Assembly (NCBI GenBank): GCA_900555915.1
Contig: USNC01000085.1
Span: 1 to 6,405 of the forward strand
DNA length: 6,405 bases
Origin: an uncultured Porphyromonadaceae bacterium
GTDB taxonomy: Bacteria; Bacteroidota; Bacteroidia; Bacteroidales; Muribaculaceae
Direction: 5' to 3'
Shown here: positions 1-4,899 of the stretch, in pieces
How the letters are laid out: each line of letters opens with the position of its first letter
Numbering within the stretch: position 1 is the first letter of the stretch
Made by a program: the position numbers and the translations under genes
Notes under the pieces: model-generated
Database searches by the model: none
What the model was told of the DNA's origin: nothing
Seen by the model: the letters and a program-made list of their open reading frames with translations, nothing else

Positions 1-48
1 TCTACACGCGTAAGATCGTCGGCAGCGTCAGATGTGTATAAGAGACAG
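1..48 (+). other. Untrimmed Illumina Nextera (Tn5) i5-side adapter, not biological
   Basis: The first 48 bases are synthetic. Positions 1-7 (TCTACAC) match the end of the P5 oligonucleotide, 8-15 (GCGTAAGA) sit exactly where the 8-base i5 index belongs, 16-29 (TCGTCGGCAGCGTC) are the Nextera read-1 tail, and 30-48 are the 19-bp Tn5 mosaic end AGATGTGTATAAGAGACAG. Genomic sequence begins at 49. Any reading frame crossing position 48 is a chimera. Confidence 0.98.
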
Positions 49-110
49 GCTCATCCATCGTTTCATTGATGGTTGCCCCGGTTTCCGTCTTGTCTTCAAT
101 AATATTCATA
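49..110 (-). CDS. 5' fragment of a gene downstream of the PASTA gene; possibly an RluA/RluD-type pseudouridine synthase
   Basis: An ATG at 108-110 opens a frame that reads MNIIEDKTETGATINETMDE before running into the adapter at 48. It overlaps the end of the PASTA gene (stop 96-98) by 15 bases, a compact operon-type junction, and the acidic, low-complexity start is consistent with the variable N-terminus of a cytosolic protein. No catalytic motif is present, so the sequence alone does not identify the product. The rluD suggestion rests on gene order: in many Bacteroidota a short PASTA membrane protein gene is followed by an RluA-family 23S rRNA pseudouridine synthase gene and often a D-Ala-D-Ala ligase gene. 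A longer in-frame extension upstream to 211 lies inside the PASTA gene and is unlikely to be translated. Existence of the gene is moderately supported; the product is a guess from context. Confidence 0.5.
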
Positions 111-809
111 TGATTCCGTCTCGCTGTTGGTGGCTTCTTCTGTCTGATATGTCTCTGTATCGCCCGCGTCTCCGGTGTTGATGTCGGTTGTCGCGTCGTA
201 TTCAGGATCAAGGTCTATGCGGATTGAGTCTCTCACAGCCTCAAGATTGCCGTCGAAGACCTCCATTACTATGTGGGCGTTGACCGGAGTCTTCTGCATC
301 TTTTTCACCACCTTGCCGTTGGCGTAGATTTTAGAGATGCAGTCGTTCTCTCCAAGTATCTTAATGACTTTTATATTCTTGAATCCCAACTCCTCGAGTC
401 TCGCCTTTCCCTGGCGGAACGAAGTGGATTTAAGGGCGTCTTCCCTCGGATTGTTGTCTTCGTCGATTATGACTTCCTTCGGATGCACCGCATTTATGTA
501 TAGAAATATCTTTCGTCCGGGTTTCACCACCGAGTTGGCCTTGGGAAACTGCTCTATCACGTAGCCGGGTTTCTCGTCTTCCTTGTAGAGCGAGTCGCGG
601 ATATCCACTTTGAATCCTTTGGAATGAAGTATGCTGATGGCCTGCGAATACGACATCCTCTCCACTCCCGGCACTACATCGCTTTCTCCATGATGGGTGA
701 AGATGGCAAAGGAAAAATATAATATTCCGATACCGGCGAGTCCTACCAGAGCTATGATTATTATATTGGCCAATATGGGATGGCGTGAGATAAACCCTTT
801 TTCTTTCAT
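96..809 (-). CDS. PASTA-domain single-pass membrane protein
   Basis: 237 residues. After a short basic N-terminus (MKEKGFISRH) comes one strong membrane segment (about residues 12-37, ILANIIIIALVGLAGIGIL...), followed by two PASTA repeats. The first (about 44-107) has the hallmark VPGVERMSYSQA start and PGYVIEQFPKANSVVKPG core; the second (about 109-187) is more divergent, with ARLEELGFKNIKV. Residues 188-237 form an acidic, Ser/Thr/Glu-rich tail that looks disordered. PASTA domains elsewhere bind muropeptides or stabilise penicillin-binding proteins and Ser/Thr kinases. Here there is no kinase or transpeptidase domain, so the topology predicts PASTA repeats exposed in the periplasm with a cytosolic stub of about 11 residues. 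A role in sensing or scaffolding peptidoglycan is inference. The start ATG at 807-809 immediately precedes the membrane segment. It is transcribed divergently from bamD, and its 3' end overlaps the next gene. Confidence 0.93.
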   Translation of the reverse strand: MKEKGFISRHPILANIIIIALVGLAGIGILYFSFAIFTHHGESDVVPGVERMSYSQAISILHSKGFKVDIRDSLYKEDEKPGYVIEQFPKANSVVKPGRKIFLYINAVHPKEVIIDEDNNPREDALKSTSFRQGKARLEELGFKNIKVIKILGENDCISKIYANGKVVKKMQKTPVNAHIVMEVFDGNLEAVRDSIRIDLDPEYDATTDINTGDAGDTETYQTEEATNSETESYEYY

Positions 810-900
810 ATGGATGCTAAAGTTCTAAGTTTTAGTATTTCCTGTGCTCTTTTTTTTATTCGGGGCTGTTCCTGACAGTGGCTTCACCCTAAATCGACTT

Positions 901-908
901 CAAAGTTA
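901..908 (-). promoter_or_regulatory. Bacteroidota-type -7 box for the PASTA gene
   Basis: The minus strand reads TAACTTTG, matching the Bacteroidota primary sigma -7 consensus TAnnTTTG. Transcription would start near 894, giving a leader of about 85 nt before the ATG at 809. No clear TTTG -33 element lies at the usual 19-20 bp spacing, so the assignment relies on the -7 box and its location. Confidence 0.55.
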
Positions 909-952
909 ATAATTTTTATTGTAAAAATCGCTGTCGTTTAGTTTTTTTTTAT

Positions 953-960
953 TAACTTTG
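953..960 (+). promoter_or_regulatory. Bacteroidota-type -7 box for bamD
   Basis: TAACTTTG matches TAnnTTTG. The start of transcription would fall near 967, giving a leader of about 46 nt to the bamD ATG at 1013. The expected -33 TTTG is not evident at the 19-20 bp spacing (that site reads GCTG). Confidence 0.6.
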
Positions 961-1012
961 CGTGTTAAATGCGCGATTCAGATGTCTCGCGCCTTATAAT
1001 TTATTGTTCGAG

Positions 1013-1825
1013 ATGAAAAAAATACGTGATATATTCTGCTCTTTGGCTCTTGCCGCCATATGTCTTTCGGCATGTGGCGAATATAATAAGGTGCTGAAGA
1101 GCACCGACATGCAATATAAGTTCGATTATGCAAAAAAGGCATACGAGCAGAGAAAATTCATGCAGGCCATCACATTGCTTCAGGATCTTCAGATGCCGAT
1201 GCGTGGCACCGAGAATGGCGAGGACGCCACGTTTATCCTTGCCATGTCTTACTTCGAGAACAAGGATTATCTCAATTCCGCAGTATATTTCAAAAATTAC
1301 TATCAGCGCTATCCCAGGGGAAAATATGCGGAATTGTCAAGATTCTATTCCGGATATGGCTATTATCTCGATTCTCCCGACCCGCAGCTTGACCAGACTT
1401 TCACACTCAAGGCCATCGAGGAGCTTCAGGCATTTCTCGATTATTTCCCCAACAGTGACAAGGCCGGCATAGCGAAAAACGCCATCTTCGAAATGCAGGA
1501 TAAACTTACACTCAAGCAGTTGCAGAACGCTCAGCTCTATTACAATCTGGGCAATTTCCTTGGCAACAACTATGAGTCCTGTATCATCACCTGCAAAAAC
1601 GCCCTGAAAGATTATCCTTATTCCAAATATCGTGAGGATTTCGACATGCTGATTCTCAAATCCAAGTATCAGGAGGCAAAGAACTCAGTGGCCGAGAAAA
1701 GCGAAGACCGCTACAGGGATGTCATCGATGAGTATTACTCCTTTATCAATGCATATCCCGAATCAAAGAATATGACAGAGGTTCAGGCCATTTTCAACAT
1801 TGCTTCCCGCCATGTCGGAGAGTGA
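1013..1825 (+). CDS. bamD: Outer membrane protein assembly factor BamD (lipoprotein)
   Basis: 270 residues from the ATG at 1013. The N-terminus MKKIRDIFCSLALAAICLSAC is a lipoprotein signal peptide with lipobox LSAC, so the mature protein would begin with lipidated Cys21, followed by GEYNKVLKST. The rest is a TPR-like helical repeat protein: about residues 34-60 (YKFDYAKKAYEQRKFMQAI), 73-100 (TFILAMSYFENKDYLNSAVY), a segment ending LQAFLDYFPNS, and about 172-200 (YYNLGNFLGNNYESCIITC), then a C-terminal helical region ending EVQAIFNIASRHVGE. Length and repeat layout fit BamD, the lipoprotein that works with BamA to insert beta-barrel proteins from the periplasmic face of the outer membrane. 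The first gene of a plus-strand cluster, it lies 70 bp ahead of rpoZ; this pairing is common in Bacteroidota. A GTG at 962 is in frame but would bury the signal peptide behind 17 residues. Confidence 0.92.
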   Translation: MKKIRDIFCSLALAAICLSACGEYNKVLKSTDMQYKFDYAKKAYEQRKFMQAITLLQDLQMPMRGTENGEDATFILAMSYFENKDYLNSAVYFKNYYQRYPRGKYAELSRFYSGYGYYLDSPDPQLDQTFTLKAIEELQAFLDYFPNSDKAGIAKNAIFEMQDKLTLKQLQNAQLYYNLGNFLGNNYESCIITCKNALKDYPYSKYREDFDMLILKSKYQEAKNSVAEKSEDRYRDVIDEYYSFINAYPESKNMTEVQAIFNIASRHVGE

Positions 1826-1895
1826 CACGATAAGGCCGGCCCGATATTAATCTGTATCTAATCTCAATATTATACGTAAATCATAATTGCATATT

Positions 1896-2231
1896 ATGGA
1901 CTACAAGAAGACAAACGCTCCTCTAACCACCGTCACCCGCGACATGATCGCGATGGCCGAACAGACCGGTAATGTGTACGAGACTGTATGCATAATCGGC
2001 AAACGTGCTAATCAGATTGCGGTGGAAATGAAAAAGGAACTCGAGAAGAAACTCGCCGATTTCGCTTCCACCGATACTATGGAAGAGGTTTCCGAAAACC
2101 GTGAGCAGATCGAGATTTCTCGTTTCTATGAGAAACTTCCGAAACCTACTCTCATCGCCACCCAGGAATATCTCGAGCATAAACTCTATTTCTCGAATCC
2201 GCTTAAGGAAAGAGAGAAGCTCAACGATTGA
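1896..2231 (+). CDS. rpoZ: DNA-directed RNA polymerase omega/Rpb6-type subunit
   Basis: 111 residues from the ATG at 1896 (MDYKKTNAPLTTVTRDM). The core GNVYETVCIIGKRANQIAVE (about residues 26-45) corresponds to the conserved Rpb6/omega segment found as TGNxYExVxIxxxRAxQ in other bacteria. This part wraps the C-terminal tail of the beta' subunit and helps assemble RNA polymerase. It is followed by a charged linker and a C-terminal segment (PTLIATQEYLEHKLYFSNP) typical of the long Bacteroidota version. It is annotated as omega in this phylum although it resembles Rpb6 about as closely. An in-frame TTG at 1887 would add only three residues and is less likely. No Shine-Dalgarno is visible (GCATATT precedes the ATG). 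The stop TGA overlaps the next start as TGATG. Confidence 0.9.
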   Translation: MDYKKTNAPLTTVTRDMIAMAEQTGNVYETVCIIGKRANQIAVEMKKELEKKLADFASTDTMEEVSENREQIEISRFYEKLPKPTLIATQEYLEHKLYFSNPLKEREKLND

Positions 2232-3169
2232 TGAAACTGCTGGTCTTCAATCCTGAGACAGAATACGCCCTCGCTTCGGGGGCGTCTTTTTATACTCCCC
2301 CGGCAGTAGTGGATAAGTTCAGACGCGAGAATCAGCTTTTGCCCGAGGCGTGGGCAGGTCCGTATGATTTTATTCTTGTCGATGATGTGGAAGGCTTGTC
2401 TTCTCGATTCTCGCTCGTCGACTGGTCAATGCTGCAAACTCTCTTCAGAAAGTATCCGGATATGGAGGTGGAGCCGTGGGGCTGGAACAAGGCTTTGCGG
2501 CGGAGGCTTGTAGATCATGGTGTTCCCTCATCTGCCATGCCGGATGAGGCTTATATCGAACGTCTGCGCATGTCGGCCCATCGGCGAACGACAATCTCGC
2601 TCAATAAAGAATGGAATGAGGCGGTGGGTGTGGATGATAGGGTAGGGCTTCCCGTGGAACTCTTCTCCGAGGAAGATTGTCTCTCATTCATGCGTGCTAC
2701 TCCGGGATGCTGGATGAAGGCACCGTGGAGTTCAAGCGGACGCGGGGTGATCAACACCGCCGCCGACATGACGGAGGAGCAGGTGCGCCAGTGGTGTCAT
2801 GGCATCATACGCCGACAGGGTAGCGTGCTCGCCGAGACGCCCGCCGACCGCGTGGCTGACTTCGCTACAGAATGGATACTCCGCGATGGTGAGGCTTCTT
2901 ATCTCGGTCTGTCTTGTTTCCACACATCAAGGCGTGGAAAATATATTTCCAATGAATTCCTTCCGCAGGATATCCTCAGGCTGCAATTCAACGCTCTTGG
3001 CAAAATGGCTCTTGACGATGTGGTCAAAATTCAGAGGAGAATACTCGGACGTGTCATCCCTTCATATTCAGGTCCGCTCGGTGTAGATATGATCGTCGGG
3101 GCCGACGGTTCCATACGCCCTTTTGTCGAGGTGAATCTTCGGCGCACCATGGGGATGCTGCATCTATAG
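2231..3169 (+). CDS. Uncharacterised ATP-grasp-like protein
   Basis: 312 residues from the ATG at 2231. No specific enzyme is recognised, but the layout is ATP-grasp-like. An N-terminal alpha/beta region (MKLLVFNPETEYALASG) and the motif EPWGWNKALRRRL (81-93) precede WMKAPWSSSGRGV (161-173), which resembles the nucleotide-binding Lys and Ser/Gly-rich loop. The end, GPLGVDMIV (281-289) and RPFVEVNLRRTMG (296-308), resembles the metal-binding Asp and Glu-x-Asn/Arg motif (E300, N302). The family, as I remember it, is widespread in Bacteroidota and uncharacterised; such enzymes typically ligate a carboxylate to an amine or thiol. The chain ends four residues after TMG, whereas I expect homologs to carry more sequence there. 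The TGATG junction with rpoZ suggests translational coupling. A TTG one codon upstream (2228) is in frame but unnecessary. The 3' end overlaps the convergent HPPK-like gene by 6 bp. Confidence 0.8.
   Translation: MKLLVFNPETEYALASGASFYTPPAVVDKFRRENQLLPEAWAGPYDFILVDDVEGLSSRFSLVDWSMLQTLFRKYPDMEVEPWGWNKALRRRLVDHGVPSSAMPDEAYIERLRMSAHRRTTISLNKEWNEAVGVDDRVGLPVELFSEEDCLSFMRATPGCWMKAPWSSSGRGVINTAADMTEEQVRQWCHGIIRRQGSVLAETPADRVADFATEWILRDGEASYLGLSCFHTSRRGKYISNEFLPQDILRLQFNALGKMALDDVVKIQRRILGRVIPSYSGPLGVDMIVGADGSIRPFVEVNLRRTMGMLHL
3164..3169. other. CTATAG palindrome giving stop codons on both strands
   Basis: The plus strand ends the ATP-grasp-like gene with TAG (3167-3169). The minus strand ends the HPPK-like gene with TAG read from 3166 to 3164. 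The two convergent genes therefore share a 6-bp self-complementary sequence and leave no intergenic room for a terminator. Confidence 0.9.
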
Positions 3170-3601
3170 CGGATGCAGTGTGGCAGCAAACCGGTGGCAT
3201 TGCCCTAATCCAATTTGGAAATACGTCTGTCGGTAATCCTTTTCCCTTACGATATAGCCGTCATAGACCACCGTGTCTATATCCACCGGAACGTCGCCGT
3301 TTGCTCTCGCGGTTGGCGTCCGGCCGTGGCGTCTCTCATATTCTTTGCAGGATATCTCCAGCTCCTTAAGGCCGAGCGATGTCTTGCCTGCAACCACAGC
3401 GTTCATATACTCCCGGTTGCCGCCGCTGCAGTCGCCCGTGGCGTATATCTCCGAAATCTCGCATTCGGTCAGGATCTCCTTGAGCCAGTCGATTCCGGCC
3501 GATACCTGTCTGTGCCGGTTCCCGCAATTGGAGCCAATCGACAATGCTACGTTTGCTTTTGGTCTTTCCGGTATATAGCCGTCCGAAGTCGGTTGATTCA
3601 T
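3164..3601 (-). CDS. Divergent HPPK (FolK)-like protein
   Basis: 145 residues. The fold signature of 6-hydroxymethyl-7,8-dihydropterin pyrophosphokinase is visible: VALSIGSNCGNR (18-29), EYMNAVV (64-70, with the pterin-contacting Y-x-N), LEISCKEYERRHGR (81-94) and the metal-binding DID (107-109) followed by VVYDGYIV. HPPK moves pyrophosphate from ATP to the pterin in folate synthesis. Aligned by eye to E. coli HPPK, the DxD pair and first loop-3 arginine (R82) persist, but R84, W89, R92 and R121 appear as P, N, V and T, and loop 2 lacks its usual TxP stretch. Activity may be altered or lost; a canonical folK would probably be elsewhere in the genome. Its ATG overlaps the phosphoesterase stop as ATGA, making it the last gene of a three-gene operon. 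I leave the symbol blank because the catalytic loop is not canonical. Confidence 0.78.
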   Translation of the reverse strand: MNQPTSDGYIPERPKANVALSIGSNCGNRHRQVSAGIDWLKEILTECEISEIYATGDCSGGNREYMNAVVAGKTSLGLKELEISCKEYERRHGRTPTARANGDVPVDIDTVVYDGYIVREKDYRQTYFQIGLGQCHRFAATLHPL

Positions 3602-4899
3602 TTCTTCTTCAGGGTAATGATTGTGATTTCCGGGTAGGCCGAAGCCAGACGGAATGGTATGCCGACTTCTCCTGAGCCTATATTCACGTAGAGGCTTGAC
3701 TTGTCCAGACTTCTTGCCATCTCGTTGGTGTCGGGATTTCCGAAATCCTCTATCCTGTCGTCGTCACCTTCTGTGTAGAAGCCGCCCCATGTAGGATAAC
3801 GCATAGAAGACGGCGACCATCTCTTGCCGAATCCGTTCACGCTCATCTGCATGGCGTGCGTATGCCCCGAAAGGCTCAGGTCGATGTTGCTCCGCTTTCT
3901 GACCTCCCTTATCCAGTGTTCCGGATTGTGGGTGAGGAGTATCTTGAATTTACTGTCGTTAAGGTCGCTTGTCGCTGTCTTCGGGTATGCAGCGTCAAGA
4001 TCGCCATATTGGCCGAACGGCGGTTCTCCCCAGTTTTCCACGCCTATGAGCGCTATCGAATCCACCCTCTGTACGGAATCGCCGGGAGCGGTGATGTCTC
4101 TCGTTATGAATGTGCTGCCGTTGTTGAGCATCTTCCAGCCTGCGTCAGCCTGATATCTTTTGAGGTCGTCAAGATTCTGCTTTTTCCGGGCAGCCGTAGG
4201 CCAGTCCACGTAGTCCCCGTAGTCATGATTGCCCAATATGGAGTAGACGCCGTCTTTGGCTTTGAGTCTTGACAAGACTTCGATGAAAGGGATCATCTCA
4301 TCCGATTTCTGGTTGACAATATCGCCTGTGAAAACTATGAGATCCGGCTCTTGCGCATTGATGGAATCCGCAAGTCGCTCTACAAACGAGGTGTCATCTC
4401 CCCATGTGCCGAGATGAAGGTCTGATATCTGCACTATCTTGTAGCCGTCAAAACTTTCCGGAAGCCTTGAAGAGTCAAGTCTCACCTTCACTGTCTGTAT
4501 GTGGCTCCTTGTGTAGCAGACGCCGGTCCACACCGCTGCAAATGCGATCACACCTGCCGCAATGCCTGCATATTTTGTCCATTCCCATCTGTTCCTCTTC
4601 AGCAGAGTGGGTATCCTGCCGAGCAGTGACAGCAGGCAGTAAATTAATTTGGATATATAGACGCTGAGATATGCTGTCAGCATCCACATCACCGCATATA
4701 CCCCTCCGTCAAGTCCTCTTCTCGGCATGCACAGCGTGACGCCGAGAAAGATCCAGAGAAGCAGCGACATGACGGCATAGCGGTCACACCACTTCCAGCG
4801 GCGGCGCGACTTGCTCTGGCGTATGTCGAGCCATATGTAGAGGTCTATGGCTAAACTGAGTGCGATGACTATTATAATGGCGGCAAGGGGCAGGCGCAT
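3598..4899 (-). CDS. Membrane-anchored calcineurin-like metallophosphoesterase
   Basis: 433 residues from the ATG at 4897-4899. Four predicted membrane helices occupy roughly residues 3-25, 41-58, 67-95 and 109-129. The rest is a calcineurin-like phosphoesterase domain with every metal-ligand motif: QISDLHLG (D160, H162), FTGDIV (D193), LGNHDYGD (N224, H225), LLTHNPEHW (H324) and LSGHTHAMQ (H346, H348). These bind two divalent metals and hydrolyse phosphoester or pyrophosphate bonds; the architecture resembles the YkuE/YaeI type. The substrate cannot be read from the sequence. With an acyltransferase encoded upstream, a lipid-linked or nucleotide phosphoester is possible (inference). With four helices and a cytosolic N-terminus, the catalytic domain would be cytosolic, but topology is uncertain. 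The start overlaps the acyltransferase stop as TGATG; a GTG one codon earlier (4902) is also in frame. The 3' end overlaps the HPPK-like gene as ATGA. Confidence 0.93.
   Translation of the reverse strand: MRLPLAAIIIVIALSLAIDLYIWLDIRQSKSRRRWKWCDRYAVMSLLLWIFLGVTLCMPRRGLDGGVYAVMWMLTAYLSVYISKLIYCLLSLLGRIPTLLKRNRWEWTKYAGIAAGVIAFAAVWTGVCYTRSHIQTVKVRLDSSRLPESFDGYKIVQISDLHLGTWGDDTSFVERLADSINAQEPDLIVFTGDIVNQKSDEMIPFIEVLSRLKAKDGVYSILGNHDYGDYVDWPTAARKKQNLDDLKRYQADAGWKMLNNGSTFITRDITAPGDSVQRVDSIALIGVENWGEPPFGQYGDLDAAYPKTATSDLNDSKFKILLTHNPEHWIREVRKRSNIDLSLSGHTHAMQMSVNGFGKRWSPSSMRYPTWGGFYTEGDDDRIEDFGNPDTNEMARSLDKSSLYVNIGSGEVGIPFRLASAYPEITIITLKKK

Larger units (their letters stand above)
901..960. repeat. 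Perfect 12-bp inverted repeat pairing two outward promoters
   Basis: CAAAGTTAATAA at 901-912 is the exact reverse complement of TTATTAACTTTG at 949-960, with 36 bp between the arms. Each arm contains one TAACTTTG box, so the symmetry may just reflect two similar divergent promoters. It could also be an operator or a cruciform-forming element. Confidence 0.7.
810..1012. promoter_or_regulatory. Divergent intergenic control region between the PASTA gene and bamD
   Basis: This 203-bp, AT-rich stretch separates two oppositely transcribed genes and contains no credible coding frame. It holds a T tract (851-857), a small inverted repeat CTGT/ACAG (866-869 and 875-878), and two TAACTTTG boxes facing outward (entered separately). 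An in-frame GTG at 962 would extend bamD by 17 codons, but it overlaps the expected transcription start, and the extension would hide the lipoprotein signal peptide. Confidence 0.75.

Noticed and set aside
30..48. Tn5 end as evidence of a natural transposon
   Set aside because: The 19-bp mosaic end is directly joined to Illumina read-1 tail and index, so it is library adapter, not an insertion sequence.
112..211. Upstream extension of the left-end truncated gene
   Set aside because: It lies entirely within the PASTA gene and is Arg/Thr-rich; the internal ATG at 110 gives a normal operon overlap.
862..889. Possible intrinsic terminator or attenuator near the CTGT/ACAG inverted repeat
   Set aside because: The stem is only four bases with weak GGG/CCC outer pairing, and in the transcript of the PASTA gene it is followed by A residues, not U.
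962..1012. GTG-initiated N-terminal extension of BamD
   Set aside because: It starts two bases past the -7 box, before the expected transcription start, and would hide the lipoprotein signal peptide that begins at the ATG at 1013.
1128..1472. 114-residue frame inside bamD
   Set aside because: Out-of-frame shadow of the TPR region, rich in Arg, Ser and Ile, and unlike a real protein.
1826..1895. Independent promoter for rpoZ in the 70-bp gap after bamD
   Set aside because: No TAnnTTTG box with a TTTG partner could be found; read-through from bamD is simpler.
3215..3637. Plus-strand 140-residue frame, with 3273-3578 and 3178-3369
   Set aside because: They lie antisense to the HPPK-like gene, which has recognisable motifs; no recognisable family or signal in these frames.
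3856..4272. Plus-strand frame of 138 residues, and 3824-4153
   Set aside because: Antisense to the phosphoesterase catalytic domain, with Cys- and Arg-rich composition and no motif.
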